A stretch of 64,000 nt of DNA from Mycobacteroides saopaulense (GCF_001456355.1 NZ_CP010271.1:2542001-2606000), one strand, 5' to 3'. Numbered from the stretch's first letter, positions 28,012 to 40,177 are shown. Program-made: numbers and translations. The notes: generated by a model not told the origin, from the sequence alone.

Positions 28012-28329
28012 TCAGGAGAAGTCGAACCGCTCCAGCAGCGCCTTGCGCTGACGGTCGCCGAGGCCACGCAGACGGCGGGTCGGGGCGATCTCCAGCTCGG
28101 TCATGATCTCCTGCGCCTTCACCTTGCCAACCTTGGGCAGAGCCTCCAGCAGTGCGGAAACCTTCATCTTGCCCAGGACCTCGTCGGTCTCGGCGTCCTT
28201 GAGCACCTGCTTGAGATTGGTGCCACCTTTCTTGAGCTTCTCCTTGAGCTCGGCCCGGGCGCGGCGGGCGGCAGCCGCCTTCGCCAACGCGGCGGCGCGC
28301 TGCTCGTCAGTCAACTGTGGAAGGGCCAC
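28012..28329 (-). CDS. mihF: Mycobacterial integration host factor mIHF
   Basis: Small nucleoid-associated DNA-binding protein (105 residues), essential in mycobacteria and unrelated to the E. coli IHF heterodimer. It shows a basic Ala-rich N-terminal helix ([19 protein letters not shown]) and the helix-hairpin-helix-like [17 protein letters not shown] followed by [18 protein letters not shown]. It compacts DNA and also serves mycobacteriophage L5 integration. Its leader region upstream is about 450 bases long and holds hairpins, including a terminator-like one at 28455-28482. Confidence 0.97.
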   Translation of the reverse strand: MALPQLTDEQRAAALAKAAAARRARAELKEKLKKGGTNLKQVLKDAETDEVLGKMKVSALLEALPKVGKVKAQEIMTELEIAPTRRLRGLGDRQRKALLERFDFS

Positions 28330-28785
28330 GATTCCTCCGTCTCATACGAAACTCGTCGGTTTTTCTGATCGGCTGGAAAACAACCAGCCAGCGACAGCGA
28401 CCGTACCCACGCCAACCGACATATGTGAACCCCACCCCCCTGTTCTCGGTGAAAATCGCCTGCTAGAGGGGCCGCAGGCGATCCTGTCGAGCAACCATCA
28501 CATCCTTGCCATCTCACCCGGCATTTCACCAGGTCGCCGCTGAATTATGTTGCATCGCAATGTGTTTCGTGGAGACTTGACAACACCACCGATTTGTATA
28601 CCCGAACCGGAGACAAGCAAACCGTGATTGCCGTGAGGGCAAACTGAAAATCTCGTGTGAATCTCGTGTTGCGCGTGTCGCGACCCGTCAACGTTCAGTT
28701 GAAGAGACGCAGGTGAACGCGCCGACATCAGAGCACCGTGAAGGTGCTTAGCAAGGCATAGCAGTTGCTGGGTAGGGTGCCGAAT
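28330..28785. promoter_or_regulatory. Divergent regulatory region between mihF and the acyltransferase gene
   Basis: Gene-free AT-richer stretch of 456 bases. It contains GGCTGG-N7-CCAGCC at 28371-28389, a 9-bp stem hairpin with a T-run on the mihF strand at 28455-28482, and a direct repeat AATCTCGTGT at 28649-28658 and 28660-28669 (11-base period). It must hold the mihF promoter with a long leader and the divergent acyltransferase promoter (GGGTAGGG ribosome-binding site at 28771-28778). Confidence 0.55.
28455..28482 (-). terminator. Terminator-like hairpin in the mihF leader
   Basis: Perfect 9-bp inverted repeat ATCGCCTGC (28455-28463) and GCAGGCGAT (28474-28482) with a 10-base loop. On the minus strand the stem is followed directly by TTTT and then CACC. 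It lies about 125 bases upstream of the mihF start codon, with no leftward gene ending nearby, so it could be a leader attenuator or the 3' end of a small RNA. The T-run is short, so terminator function is uncertain. Confidence 0.5.
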
Positions 28786-30102
28786 ATGGGTGAGTCCGTG
28801 CGCCCATCACGTGAGCGTGATCGGGTTTTAGATGCCGTGAGGCTCGTGTCACTGGCCACCGTCGTGGCCTACCACGTCCTCGCGGGTAGCCCTACCCTCG
28901 TCAAGGGCAAACCAGCTATGTCGTCGAATTACAACGTGCACTGGCTGTTTTGGCTGATCCCACTGATGCCACTGTTCTTCTTCGCCGGAGCCGCAGCAAA
29001 CCTCCCTTCCTGGGAGTCCGGCAGGTCCTGGGGGCAGTTCCTGATGGGCCGGGCCACGCGACTCTTCCGCCCGGTGTTCTATTTCCTGGCCTTCGTGGCA
29101 CTGGCGACCACCTTGCTACGCATCACCATGGGCAACTCACCACAACTCCTGTATCTGGAGATGCGACACGTCGAGCTGCTCTGGTACGTGGGTGCCTACC
29201 TGCTGACGCTGGCATTCATGCCCTGGCTCGCTCGCATCGACAGCGGCGAGCGGCTCGGCTGGTTTGTAGCGGCAATGTGCCTGTTCACAGCCGTGATCGA
29301 CACCATCAGCGTCATCACCGATACGTGGGTGACGACAGGCTGGGTGAACATGATCTTCATGTGGCTGGTACCCGCGGCGTTGGGCATCGGATATCAGCGC
29401 AAGCTCATCCCCAGCGGGACCGCGTTGACGACCGCGGCGCTCGCCCTGGCAGCCACGGTCGCGCTGGCGACAATCGGCCCGTACCCGTCGGGACTGATCG
29501 CCAACATGCCGCCCACCTTGCTGCTGACCACCAGCGCCATCGTCGAATGCCTGGCTGTGGTCGCCTTTGCGCCGGCCATCGCACGCTGGCTGCAGGGTGC
29601 CCGGACATGGCGATTCCTGGAGCTGTGCAACAGCGGCAGCATGACGATCTACCTGTGGCACTGGGTGGTCACTTTCCTGCTGTCCTACGGGGTCTACCTG
29701 GTTCTTCGTGTCGGACTACTGAGTCAGCACGACCCGTGGTACTGGCCGGGAAACATACTGCGACTGGTCATCGTGTGCGCCATCGTGGCCGTCTTCTTCG
29801 TCCCTCTGCGGGCCACCGAGCGCCGAGCGCTCCCCTGGTGGGACCGACCGGTGCCGGCGATGGACAGAGGGCGCGATATCACCGTCGGCGTGCTCGTCCT
29901 GGCCTGCGCGATACTCACGCTCGTCTACACCCGCATCTACGTGATCAATCCCCACTGGGGCGGTTTCACCCCGATCGGGAGGTGGGTAGTGGTCGCCTCG
30001 CTGCTGCCGCTGGTCGCCGCGCGCTTCTTATGCCGAAACCCGTTGTCCGGCTACGTCTCTCAGACCAGTGGCCAACTGGCGATGACGCCGTCAGCGAGGT
30101 AG
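28786..30102 (+). CDS. Membrane acyltransferase (acyltransferase_3 family)
   Basis: 438-residue polytopic membrane protein with about ten hydrophobic segments. The start is placed at ATG 28786 (MGESVRPSRERDRVLDAVR), seven bases after GGGTAGGG. Family features: an N-terminal RDRVLDAVRLVSLATVVAYHV block with the catalytic-type histidine in the first membrane helix, MPLFFFAGAAAN, and a conserved SMTIYLWHWVVTF late helix. Such proteins O-acylate envelope sugars or lipids; the acceptor here is unknown. It interrupts the pyrF-mihF order at the site where M. tuberculosis carries PE15/PPE20. Confidence 0.87.
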   Translation: MGESVRPSRERDRVLDAVRLVSLATVVAYHVLAGSPTLVKGKPAMSSNYNVHWLFWLIPLMPLFFFAGAAANLPSWESGRSWGQFLMGRATRLFRPVFYFLAFVALATTLLRITMGNSPQLLYLEMRHVELLWYVGAYLLTLAFMPWLARIDSGERLGWFVAAMCLFTAVIDTISVITDTWVTTGWVNMIFMWLVPAALGIGYQRKLIPSGTALTTAALALAATVALATIGPYPSGLIANMPPTLLLTTSAIVECLAVVAFAPAIARWLQGARTWRFLELCNSGSMTIYLWHWVVTFLLSYGVYLVLRVGLLSQHDPWYWPGNILRLVIVCAIVAVFFVPLRATERRALPWWDRPVPAMDRGRDITVGVLVLACAILTLVYTRIYVINPHWGGFTPIGRWVVVASLLPLVAARFLCRNPLSGYVSQTSGQLAMTPSAR

Positions 30103-30113
30103 GAAGCCAGGGA

Positions 30114-30179
30114 TTTCAGTGTGCGGATTGTGTCGATTTTTCCATCGATTTTCGACCGGATTCGCACGCTCGACTGAAA
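30114..30179. terminator. Imperfect convergent hairpin, possible terminator
   Basis: Outer arms TTTCAGT (30114-30120) and ACTGAAA (30173-30179) enclose further complementary blocks and an inner TCGAT-N6-ATCGA (30133-30148). It lies in the 86-base gap between the convergent acyltransferase and pyrF genes. The stem has bulges and no long T-run, so a bidirectional terminator is plausible but not certain. Confidence 0.4.
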
Positions 30180-30188
30180 CCGCCCAGC

Positions 30189-31037
30189 TCAATCCCGCAG
30201 ATAGGCGACGCTGTCACGCAACCGGCCGACCGCGGCGCGCAGTGCCGTCACATCAGGTCCGGCACGCAGTACCTCGCGTGAGACCGCAGGCAGCAGCAAC
30301 GATCCCGCAGCCCCGCCCAATCCGCGCAGATCCTCGGGCCTACCGCCCTGTGCACCGAGCCCGGGAACGAGCACGGGTCCACCGATCGACGACAGATCGG
30401 GCGGATCGGCAACGGTCACCCCGACCACCACACCCACGGAACCCGGACCGGCCTCCTCGGCGTTCAGTGCGGCGACCTGGTCGACCATCGCCTGCGCGAC
30501 GGTCGACTCCCCGGCACGAGCCCGCTGCACCGGGGGTGCTTCTGGATTGGAGGTGGCGGCGAGCACGAAGACGCCGCGATCGCGTTCGCGTGCCAGCTCC
30601 AGCAGCGGCGACAACGATCCGAAGCCCAGGTACGGCGAAGCGGTCACCGCATCGGAGCTCAACGGCGAGGCGCCCACCCAGGCCTGCGCGTACGCGGCCA
30701 TGGTCGATCCGATGTCTCCACGCTTGGCATCGGCCAGCAGCAGCACACCGGCCTCACGCAATCCCGCGATGGCCCGCTCCAGTACCGAATAACCTGCGGC
30801 GCCGTAGGATTCGAAGAACGCAACCTGCGGCTTGACGATCGCAACATCGGCGAACGCCTCCACGCAGATATCGCTGAATCGGGCCAGCCCCGAAACGTCC
30901 GCCTCAAAACCCCACGAACGCAATAGCTCCGGGTGCGGATCGATCCCCACACACAGCGGGCCGCGCGCTGCAGTCGCGGCCTGTAACCGTGCACCGAAGG
31001 TCACCGCCCTCCCAGGCTCTTCGCCCGAGAGGCTCAT
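30189..31037 (-). CDS. pyrF: Orotidine 5'-phosphate decarboxylase (type 2)
   Basis: Last step of UMP synthesis. It is 282 residues from ATG 31037 ([18 protein letters not shown]), overlapping the carB stop by four bases (ATGA); the open frame upstream lies inside carB. The catalytic motif [14 protein letters not shown] is near residue 92, with [15 protein letters not shown] near the N-terminus, both typical of the longer mycobacterial type. The first codons fall inside one copy of the 23-bp dispersed repeat (31017-31039). It is the last gene of the pyr operon. Confidence 0.97.
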   Translation of the reverse strand: MSLSGEEPGRAVTFGARLQAATAARGPLCVGIDPHPELLRSWGFEADVSGLARFSDICVEAFADVAIVKPQVAFFESYGAAGYSVLERAIAGLREAGVLLLADAKRGDIGSTMAAYAQAWVGASPLSSDAVTASPYLGFGSLSPLLELARERDRGVFVLAATSNPEAPPVQRARAGESTVAQAMVDQVAALNAEEAGPGSVGVVVGVTVADPPDLSSIGGPVLVPGLGAQGGRPEDLRGLGGAAGSLLLPAVSREVLRAGPDVTALRAAVGRLRDSVAYLRD

Positions 31038-31039
31038 CG
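31017..31039. repeat. Dispersed 23-bp repeat, copy 2 (overlaps pyrF start)
   Basis: CTCTTCGCCCGAG then AGGCTCATCG on the plus strand. It covers the pyrF start codon and first codons (MSLSGEE). The copy is two or three bases divergent from those at 27016 and 36005, with the same orientation relative to the leftward genes. Confidence 0.6.
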
Positions 31040-34000
31040 CAGACCCGCGTGGAGTTCCTGTAGCGAGCGCACGCCGATATCGCCGCGGATGCCCGCCTCG
31101 ATGCCCTGCACCGCCGCCGAGGCGCCCTGCACCGTGGTGATGCACGGGATGTTCATCGAGACCGCGGCAGACCGGATCTCGTAGCCGTCGACGCGAGGAC
31201 CGGAATTCCCGTACGGGGTGTTGATCACCATCGCCACCTCGCCGGCCTTGATCACGTCCACCGCCGACTGTGCCGGCAGGCCGCCACCGGGCTCCTGGTA
31301 GTGCTTGCGCACCTCTTCACAGGGGATCCCGTTGCGGCGCAGCATCTCCGCCGTGCCTTCGGTCGCCAGCACCTTGAATCCGAGATCAGCCAGCCGCTTC
31401 ACCGGGAACACCAATGAACGCTTGTCGCGGTTGGCCACCGAGACGAATATGGTGCCCGCCTTGGGCAGCGACCCGTAGGCCGCGGTCTGGCTCTTGGCGA
31501 ACGCACTGCCGAAATCGGCGTCGATGCCCATGACCTCGCCGGTCGACTTCATCTCGGGCCCCAGCAGGGAGTCCACCCCGCTGCCATCGGCCTTGCGGAA
31601 GCGGTGGAACGGCAGCACGGCCTCCTTGACGGCGACCGGTGCACCTGGTGGCGAGGTGGCGCCGTCGCCCTGCGCGGGCAGCAGACCTTCCTCACGCAGA
31701 CCGGCAATGGTGGCGCCCAACATGATCCGGGAGCATGCCTTGGCCAACGGTACCGCCGTGGCCTTGGACACGAACGGCACCGTACGGCTCGCACGCGGGT
31801 TGGCCTCCAGCACGTACAGCACATCGTCCTTGAGCGCGTACTGCACATTGAGCAGACCCACCACACCGATGCCCTGCGCGATGGCCTCGGTGGCCTTGCG
31901 CACCTTTTCGATATCGCTGCGGCCCAGGGTGACCGGCGGCAGCGCACACGCGGAGTCACCGGAGTGAATACCGGCCTCCTCGATGTGCTCCATCACGCCC
32001 CCGAGGTAGATCTCGGTGCCGTCGCACAGCGCGTCCACGTCGATCTCGATGGCGTCTTCGAGGAAGCGGTCCACCAGCACCGGATGCTCGGGCGAGAGCT
32101 GAGTGGCGCGGGCGATGTAACCGTGCAGGGTCTCCTCGTCGTAGACGATCTCCATGCCGCGCCCACCCAGGACGTAGGAGGGACGCACCAAAACCGGATA
32201 TCCGATATCGGCGGCGATCTGCTTGGCCTGCTCGAAAGTCGTTGCGGTGCCGAAACGTGGCGCCGGCAGTCCCGCAGATACCAACAGATCCCCGAACACA
32301 CCACGGTCCTCTGCGCGATCGATGGCGGCGGGGCTGGTGCCCACCACCGGCACCCCGGCGTCGGCAAGGCGCTTGGCCAGGCCCAGCGGAGTCTGTCCGC
32401 CGAGCTGCACGATCACCCCGACCACACCTGGTCCGCCACGGCCGGATTCGGATTCGGCGTGGAAGACCTCGAGCACGTCCTCGAACGTCAGCGGCTCGAA
32501 GTAGAGGCGGTCGGCGGTGTCGTAATCGGTCGACACCGTCTCCGGGTTGCAGTTGACCATGATTGTCTCGAATCCAGCCTCCGACAACGTGGTTGCCGCA
32601 TGCACGCAGCTGTAGTCGAATTCGATGCCCTGACCGATGCGGTTCGGGCCCGAGCCCAGGATGAGCACCTTGGGGCGCTCGGTCTGCGGGGCCACCTCCG
32701 ACTCCGCCGCCGGGTCCAGCTCATAGCTGGAGTAGTGATACGGCGTCTTGGCCTCGAATTCGGCGGCACAGGTATCGACGGTCTTGTACACCGGACGGAT
32801 ACCCATCCGGTGGCGCAACGACCGAACACCGTTCTCCCCTGCCAATTCCGGACGCAGCGCGGCGATCTGACGATCGGAGAGCCCGTAGTGCTTGGCGCGC
32901 CGCAGCAGTTCCTCGTCCAGGATCGGCGCCTCGCGCAGCTCGGTGCCGAGCCGGTTGATCTGGGCGATTTCCTCCACGAACCAGGGATCGACACCGGTGA
33001 CCTCGGCCACCTGCTCGACGGGGGCACCCGCGGCCAGGGCACGTTCGATGCCGTAGAGCCGGCCGTCGCGCGGCACCTGCAACTCCTGCAGGAAGGCATC
33101 CAGATCCTCGATGGGTCCGGCGTTGTCCGTCCAGAATCCGGCCGCGGAAGTCTCCAGCGAGCGCATGACCTTCCCCAGCGCCTCGGCGAAGTTGCGGCCG
33201 AGGGACATCGCCTCGCCCACCGATTTCATGGTGGTGGTCAGGGTGGCGTCGGCGCCGGGGAACTTCTCGAAGGCGAACCGGGGCGCCTTGACGACGACGT
33301 AGTCCAGGGTCGGCTCGAAACAGGCCGGGGTCTCCTTGGTGATGTCGTTGACGATCTCGTCGAGCGTGTACCCGATGGCCAGTTTGGCCGCAATCTTGGC
33401 GATGGGGAAACCTGTTGCCTTGGAGGCCAGCGCACTTGAGCGCGACACGCGCGGGTTCATCTCGATGACGATGAGACGACCGTCGCGCGGGTTGATGGCG
33501 AACTGGATGTTGCAGCCACCGGTATCCACGCCGACCTCGCGCAGAATCGCGATACCGAGGTCGCGCATCTTCTGGTACTCACGGTCGGTCAGCGTCATGG
33601 CGGGCGCGACCGTCACCGAATCTCCAGTGTGCACGCCCATCGGGTCGACGTTCTCGATAGAACACACAACCACCACGTTGTCGCGGCCGTCGCGCATCAG
33701 TTCGAGCTCGAATTCCTTCCAGCCGTAAATGGATTCCTCGATCAGCACGTTCGCCGAGGGCGATGCCGAGAGCCCCTCCCCCGCCATCCGCTCGACGTCC
33801 TCGGGGGTGTAGGCCATGCCCGAGCCCAGGCCGCCCATGGTGAACGACGGGCGCACCACCACCGGCAGTCCGAGTTCCGAGACGGTTTCGCGGACCTCGT
33901 CCATGGTGAAACAGACCCGCGACTTCGCCGACTCGCCACCGACCTTGGCGACGATGTCCTTGAACCGCTGCCGGTCCTCACCGCGCTGGATCGCTTCGAA

Positions 34001-34372
34001 GTTGGCGCCGATGAGCTCCACGCCGTACCGATCCAGCGCACCGTTCTCATAAAGCGCGACCGCGGTGTTCAGCGCGGTCTGACCGCCCAGAGTCGGCAAT
34101 AGGGCGTCGATCTTGTTGCCCTTCTCTGCCTGCGCGGCAAGAACTTTCTCTACGAACTCGGCGGTGATCGGCTCGACATAAGTGTTGTCGGCGTACTCCG
34201 GGTCGGTCATGATCGTCGCCGGGTTCGAGTTGACGAGGCTGACCTGTAACCCCTCTGAACGCAGCACACGGCAGGCCTGGGTGCCCGAATAGTCGAACTC
34301 GCAGGCCTGGCCGATCACGATGGGGCCAGAACCGATGACCAGGATGTGGTTGAGGTCTGTGCGACGTGGCAT
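31034..34372 (-). CDS. carB: Carbamoyl-phosphate synthase large chain
   Basis: 1112 residues, the full length of the duplicated synthetase. The first carboxy-phosphate ATP-grasp half (about 1-400, starting [22 protein letters not shown] in outline), the oligomerisation region (about 400-555), the second carbamate-kinase ATP-grasp half (about 556-940, starting [23 protein letters not shown] in outline) and the C-terminal allosteric MGS-like domain (about 945-1112) are all intact. It uses glutamine-derived ammonia from CarA. The ATG overlaps the carA stop (TGATG). Feeds both pyrimidine and arginine synthesis. Confidence 0.98.
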   Translation of the reverse strand: MPRRTDLNHILVIGSGPIVIGQACEFDYSGTQACRVLRSEGLQVSLVNSNPATIMTDPEYADNTYVEPITAEFVEKVLAAQAEKGNKIDALLPTLGGQTALNTAVALYENGALDRYGVELIGANFEAIQRGEDRQRFKDIVAKVGGESAKSRVCFTMDEVRETVSELGLPVVVRPSFTMGGLGSGMAYTPEDVERMAGEGLSASPSANVLIEESIYGWKEFELELMRDGRDNVVVVCSIENVDPMGVHTGDSVTVAPAMTLTDREYQKMRDLGIAILREVGVDTGGCNIQFAINPRDGRLIVIEMNPRVSRSSALASKATGFPIAKIAAKLAIGYTLDEIVNDITKETPACFEPTLDYVVVKAPRFAFEKFPGADATLTTTMKSVGEAMSLGRNFAEALGKVMRSLETSAAGFWTDNAGPIEDLDAFLQELQVPRDGRLYGIERALAAGAPVEQVAEVTGVDPWFVEEIAQINRLGTELREAPILDEELLRRAKHYGLSDRQIAALRPELAGENGVRSLRHRMGIRPVYKTVDTCAAEFEAKTPYHYSSYELDPAAESEVAPQTERPKVLILGSGPNRIGQGIEFDYSCVHAATTLSEAGFETIMVNCNPETVSTDYDTADRLYFEPLTFEDVLEVFHAESESGRGGPGVVGVIVQLGGQTPLGLAKRLADAGVPVVGTSPAAIDRAEDRGVFGDLLVSAGLPAPRFGTATTFEQAKQIAADIGYPVLVRPSYVLGGRGMEIVYDEETLHGYIARATQLSPEHPVLVDRFLEDAIEIDVDALCDGTEIYLGGVMEHIEEAGIHSGDSACALPPVTLGRSDIEKVRKATEAIAQGIGVVGLLNVQYALKDDVLYVLEANPRASRTVPFVSKATAVPLAKACSRIMLGATIAGLREEGLLPAQGDGATSPPGAPVAVKEAVLPFHRFRKADGSGVDSLLGPEMKSTGEVMGIDADFGSAFAKSQTAAYGSLPKAGTIFVSVANRDKRSLVFPVKRLADLGFKVLATEGTAEMLRRNGIPCEEVRKHYQEPGGGLPAQSAVDVIKAGEVAMVINTPYGNSGPRVDGYEIRSAAVSMNIPCITTVQGASAAVQGIEAGIRGDIGVRSLQELHAGLR

Positions 34373-35502
34373 CAGCGATTACCCCGATTCTCAAGTGCCG
34401 TGACGAACTGGTCAAAGAGGTACTCGGCGTCATGAGGACCCGCCGCCGCCTCCGGGTGGTACTGCACCGAGAAGGCCGATCCGTCCAACAGCCGGATTCC
34501 TTCCACCGTGCCATCGTTGGCGCAGGTGTGACTCACCTCGGCGCGCCCGAACGGCGTATCGAACTGCTCACCCGCCTCACCCTCGAGGGCGAAGCCGTGG
34601 TTCTGCGCGGTGATGGCGACCCGGCCGGTCGAGTGGTCGATGACCGGAATGTTGATGCCGCGATGACCGAACGTCATCTTGTAGGTGGAGCGGCCCAGCG
34701 CCCGGCCCAGCAACTGATTGCCGAAGCAGATGCCGAACAGCGGAATTCTGCGTTCCAGCACCGCCCGTGTCACCGCGACCACATGGTCCGCGGTGGCCGG
34801 GTCCCCCGGCCCATTGGACAGGAAGACGCCGTCGGGTGCGAGCGCGAGCAGCTCGTCCGGGCTGATGGACGAGGGCACCACCTGCACACGGATGCCGCGT
34901 CGCGCGAGATTGCGCGGGGTGTTGGTCTTGATGCCCAGGTCCAGCGCCGCGACGGTGAACCGGTGCGCGCCATCGGGTTCGACCACATACGTGTCGTCGG
35001 TGCTCACCTCGCCGGCCAGGTCCGCCCCCAGCATCGAGGCTTGCCCGTTGACACGGGAGAGCAGGAAGTCGGTGGGCGCGTCGGCCACCGTTCCGCTGAA
35101 GATCCCGGCCTTCATCGACCCGCGGGTGCGCAGGTGGCGCACCACGGCGCGGGTGTCGATGCCGGCGATACCGACGACGTGCTGCGCCTTGAGGGCGTCG
35201 TCGAGAGAGCCGTTGGCGCGCCAATTCGATACCCGGTTGGAGGGGTCGCGCACCGCGTAGCCGGCGACCCAGATCTTGCCGCCGCGGCTCTCGTCGTCCT
35301 CGTCGTTCCACCCGGTGTTACCGATCTGGGGTGCGGTCGCCACCACGATCTGACGGTGGTAGCTCGGGTCGGTCAGGGTTTCCTGGTATCCCGACATGGC
35401 CGTGCAGAACACCGCCTCACCGAGGGTTTCACCCACCGCGCCGAACGGCTTACCGGTGAAAACGCGCCCGTCTTCGAGAACGAGCACCGCCTTGTCACTC
35501 AT
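34372..35502 (-). CDS. carA: Carbamoyl-phosphate synthase small chain (glutaminase)
   Basis: Glutamine amidotransferase subunit, 376 residues from ATG 35502 ([22 protein letters not shown]). The CPSase small-subunit N-terminal domain has [20 protein letters not shown]. The class I GATase domain carries the nucleophile in [17 protein letters not shown] and the His/Glu pair in SVQYHPEA. The start overlaps the stop of the small membrane-protein gene by four bases, consistent with translational coupling along the operon. Confidence 0.98.
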   Translation of the reverse strand: MSDKAVLVLEDGRVFTGKPFGAVGETLGEAVFCTAMSGYQETLTDPSYHRQIVVATAPQIGNTGWNDEDDESRGGKIWVAGYAVRDPSNRVSNWRANGSLDDALKAQHVVGIAGIDTRAVVRHLRTRGSMKAGIFSGTVADAPTDFLLSRVNGQASMLGADLAGEVSTDDTYVVEPDGAHRFTVAALDLGIKTNTPRNLARRGIRVQVVPSSISPDELLALAPDGVFLSNGPGDPATADHVVAVTRAVLERRIPLFGICFGNQLLGRALGRSTYKMTFGHRGINIPVIDHSTGRVAITAQNHGFALEGEAGEQFDTPFGRAEVSHTCANDGTVEGIRLLDGSAFSVQYHPEAAAGPHDAEYLFDQFVTALENRGNR

Positions 35503-35996
35503 GACGCCTGCTTCCATTCCTCGTATTCACTGCGCGGTCGGGCCAAAAATCCGGTGTCGATCTCGGTGCCCGACGGCAGCCGCCACCGGATCGCGAGAAT
35601 TCCCTCGTGGGTGAGCACCTTGCCCGCCAGCGCCTTGGCCGTGCGGATCTCGGTGATGACGTCGGCGGGGATCCAGATGTCACCGGTGCCACTGCGCTCC
35701 AACAAGATTCCCTGCGAGTAGCGGGTCAGCGTGGCATTGGATCGATAGCCCAGATCGCCCACCGCGATGCGGTCTTGCCAGTCCGGCGCGATGGTACTGC
35801 CGACATAGAGACCCTCCACGGGTTCGATGACGACGTCGCCCCGCTCGGCGGGCGTCATCGGCAGCTCGCCCACTACATCGGCCTGTCGCTGTGCGCGGGC
35901 GTGCCAGCCGCGCCACATCAGGCGAAAAAGCAGCACGGCCAAGGTCAGCGAGGCGCCCGCCATGATGAGCGCGCCGACAAAGTCCCCGTGGTTCAT
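35499..35996 (-). CDS. Conserved mycobacterial membrane-anchored protein of the pyr operon (Rv1382-like)
   Basis: 165-residue protein with one N-terminal hydrophobic segment (about 8-27: [20 protein letters not shown]) followed by a cytoplasmic beta-rich domain that looks PH-like ([38 protein letters not shown], each in outline). A protein of this size occurs between pyrC and carA in M. tuberculosis, so it is a conserved but unassigned member of the operon. Overlaps carA by four bases. No catalytic motif is seen; it could tether or scaffold pyrimidine enzymes at the membrane, which is only speculation. Confidence 0.88.
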   Translation of the reverse strand: MNHGDFVGALIMAGASLTLAVLLFRLMWRGWHARAQRQADVVGELPMTPAERGDVVIEPVEGLYVGSTIAPDWQDRIAVGDLGYRSNATLTRYSQGILLERSGTGDIWIPADVITEIRTAKALAGKVLTHEGILAIRWRLPSGTEIDTGFLARPRSEYEEWKQAS

Positions 35997-36004
35997 AGTG
36001 AATC

Positions 36005-36027
36005 CTCTTCGCGCGAGCGGCTCATCG
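36005..36027. repeat. Dispersed 23-bp repeat, copy 3 (pyrC 3' end)
   Basis: CTCTTCGCGCGAG then CGGCTCATCG on the plus strand. It overlaps the pyrC stop codon (36022-36024) and fills most of the 25-base gap to the next gene. Only one base differs from the copy at 27016. Confidence 0.7.
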
Positions 36028-37322
36028 TTCGACCACCTTCCCGTCCCGTGCGGTGACGCGACCGCGCAACAGCGTGGCGGTCACCGTGGCGGGCAACGTC
36101 ATCGATTCGAATGGGGTGTTGGCCGACTTGCTGGCCAATCCGTCGCCGGTGACGGTCCAGGCGGCGTCGGGGTCGACGATGGTGAGGTTGGCCGGTTCAC
36201 CGACCGCCAGCGGACGCCCCTGATCGGGCAACCCGACGATCTGCGCCGGGCGCTCACTCATCACCCTGGCGACATCGCGCCAGGTGAGCAGCCCCGACTT
36301 CACCATGGTCTCCACGACCACCGAGAGCGCGGTCTGCAGCCCGAGCATTCCGGGGCGTGCCGCCGCGAACTCGCAACATTTCTCGTGATCGGCGTGCGGT
36401 GCGTGATCGGTTGCCACACAGTCGATCACCCCGTCGGCGAGGGCCTGGCGCAACGCTGCGGCATCAGAGGACTCCCGCAGCGGCGGGTTCACCCGATACA
36501 CACCTTCATACGACGCCAGTCGCCCGTCGTCGAGCAGCAGGTGGTGCGGCGTGACTTCGGCGGTGATGGAAATCCCTTGCCCCTTGGCCCATTTGAGCAG
36601 CTCGACAGTGCCCGCAGTGGAAGCGTGGCAGATGTGCACCGGGGCCCCGGTATCGCGGGACAAGATGGCATCACGCGCGACAATCGACTCCTCGGCGGCA
36701 CGTGGCCATCCGGTCAGGCCCAGCCGCGCCGCGTTGGCGCCTTCGTGCGCGACCGACCCGACGGTGAGTCGCGGCTCCTCGGCATGCTGGGCGATGAGAA
36801 CACCCAGCCCGTTGGCGTATTCCAGAGCGCGGCGCATCACCAGCGGGTCGTGTACGCACTTGCCGTCATCGGAGAACATCCGCACGCGGCCCGCTCCGCG
36901 CGCCATCATCGCCATCTCCGTGAGTTGCTTGCCCTCCAGCCCGACCGTCACGGCACCCACCGGATGCACGTCGACGAGTCCGACCTGCTGGCCACGCTGC
37001 CAGACGTGATCGGTCACCACAGGGCTGTCGGCCACCGGGTTGGTGTTAGCCATCGCGAACACCGCGGTATATCCACCCAAAGCCGCTGCCGCCGAACCGG
37101 AGTCGATGGTCTCGGTGTCTTCACGGCCCGGCTCGCGCAGGTGAGTGTGCAAGTCCACGAATCCGGGCAGCAGCACCTGGCCGGGTGCCTCGATGGCGGT
37201 ATCGACCTCCGTCTCGATGCCCGGGCCGATACCGGCCTCGATGCGGGTGATCTGCCCGTCCTCGACGAGGACGTCGACCTGCTCGCCCTCGCCATACAGG
37301 CGCACGCCCTTGATCAAGATGC

Positions 37323-37326
<4 letters not shown>
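36022..37326 (-). CDS. pyrC: Dihydroorotase
   Basis: Zinc amidohydrolase that closes carbamoyl-aspartate to dihydroorotate. It is 434 residues with the metal motif [19 protein letters not shown] (about residues 55-73), further ligands in QHAEEPRL and HICHAST, and the active-site aspartate in [13 protein letters not shown]. It overlaps pyrB by four bases. A class I dihydroorotase by length and motifs, distinct from the hydantoinase elsewhere in this window. Confidence 0.98.
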
Positions 37327-38893
<1,567 letters not shown>

Positions 38894-38956
38894 TCACTTA
38901 TCGCCAGGGAGCTTAGCATCCGGGCACCCGCCAGCCTCCGCTGACAGTATGGAGAG

Positions 38957-40177
38957 ATGGCCGAACCCGATTCCACCTTCGACGCTGCCCTCGCCCCGAT
39001 CCGTGCCGCGGTGGACGACCGCATCCTGGCGGGCGCGGTGACGCTGGTGTGGCAGGGCGGGCAGCTCAGACATCTGGGCGCCACCGGCTACCGCGATGTC
39101 GATGCCGGCCTGTCGATGACCGAGAACACCATTTTCCGCATCGCCTCCATGACAAAGCCCGTAATCAGCGCGGCGACGATGGCGCTGGTCGACGACGGCA
39201 CGATCCGTCTGAGTGACCCGATCACCACCTGGCTGCCGGAGTTCGCCGAGATGCGAGTGCTCAGAGACCCCGACGGCCCCCTGGATGACACATTCCGGGC
39301 ACCACGCGTGATCACGGTCGAGGATCTGCTGACCCACCGCAGCGGGCTGACCTACGACTTCATCTCGACCGGACCGATCGCGAAGGCCTATCACCCGTTG
39401 CACACCGCGGCGTTCAGCGAGCCCGATGAATGGATCGCTGCCATCGCCGCGCTGCCGCTCGTCTACCCGCCGGGAGAGCGCTTCCACTACAGCCATTCCA
39501 CCGATGTGCTCGGCCTCCTCATAGCCCGCGCGTCCGGGCTGCCGCTGAACACGCTGTTGCGTCGGCGCATACTGGACCCCCTCGGGATGAACGACACCGA
39601 CTTCTTCGTACCCGAGCACAAGGCGAGTCGACTGGCGCGCCTGTACGGCCTGGGAGACGACGACCGAATCGTGGTGGCCGACCATGGCTATCTGACCTCG
39701 ATGCCCACCTCGGCGCCCACGCTGTGCCGTGGCGGCGGCGCTCTGGCCAGCACCGCACGCGACTACCTGACCTTTGCGCGGGCCCTGCTGGGCGGTGGCC
39801 AGGCAGACGGAGTCCGCATCCTGTCCCCCGAATCGACGGCCGCGCTGCGCACCAACCGGCTCACTCCGGCCCAGCGCAAGCTGCCGTCTTTCGGCCTGCC
39901 GTACTGGACCGGGCGCGGGTTCGGTCTCGGCCTGTCCGTCGTCATGGACCCCAACGAGGCCGCGCTGTTCGGGCCGGGTGGCACCGGCACCTTCGGCTGG
40001 CCGGGAGCATTCGGCACCTGGTGGCACGCCGATCCGAAGGCCGACGCGATCCTGATGTTCTTGCCGCAGTGGCGCATGCCCGACCTTGATCCGAAGGCCG
40101 CGCTGGGGCGCACCGCGACAATTCGCCTGCAGCTGCTACACGTGCAGTTCGGGCAGGCGGTGTACGCCTCGCTCTAG
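38957..40177 (+). CDS. Serine beta-lactamase-like hydrolase (class C / esterase family)
   Basis: 406-residue protein of the beta-lactamase/penicillin-binding-protein transpeptidase-like superfamily. SxxK motif SMTK at 64-67, YSH (YxN-like) in ERFHYSHSTDVLG, and a C-terminal GTGTFGWPGAFGTWW block in place of the classical KTG. There is no signal peptide, so it is probably a cytoplasmic esterase (EstB/LovD-like type) rather than a drug-hydrolysing lactamase. It diverges from pyrR and marks the edge of the accessory island. LovD-type members transfer acyl groups in polyketide pathways, so a tailoring role is possible but unproven. Confidence 0.85.
   Translation: MAEPDSTFDAALAPIRAAVDDRILAGAVTLVWQGGQLRHLGATGYRDVDAGLSMTENTIFRIASMTKPVISAATMALVDDGTIRLSDPITTWLPEFAEMRVLRDPDGPLDDTFRAPRVITVEDLLTHRSGLTYDFISTGPIAKAYHPLHTAAFSEPDEWIAAIAALPLVYPPGERFHYSHSTDVLGLLIARASGLPLNTLLRRRILDPLGMNDTDFFVPEHKASRLARLYGLGDDDRIVVADHGYLTSMPTSAPTLCRGGGALASTARDYLTFARALLGGGQADGVRILSPESTAALRTNRLTPAQRKLPSFGLPYWTGRGFGLGLSVVMDPNEAALFGPGGTGTFGWPGAFGTWWHADPKADAILMFLPQWRMPDLDPKAALGRTATIRLQLLHVQFGQAVYASL

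Noticed and set aside
28311..28529. Small 72-codon open frame in the mihF leader
   Set aside because: Overlaps the mihF start and has no convincing ribosome-binding site or coding composition; the stretch is better explained as leader RNA.
31604..33439. Long open frame of 611 codons on the plus strand
   Set aside because: Lies entirely antisense to carB; its translation is low-complexity Gln/Arg/His/Asp-rich without family motifs, a usual shadow in high-GC DNA.
38894..40027. 377-codon minus-strand open frame
   Set aside because: Antisense to the beta-lactamase-like gene; Gln/Arg-rich with no recognisable domain.
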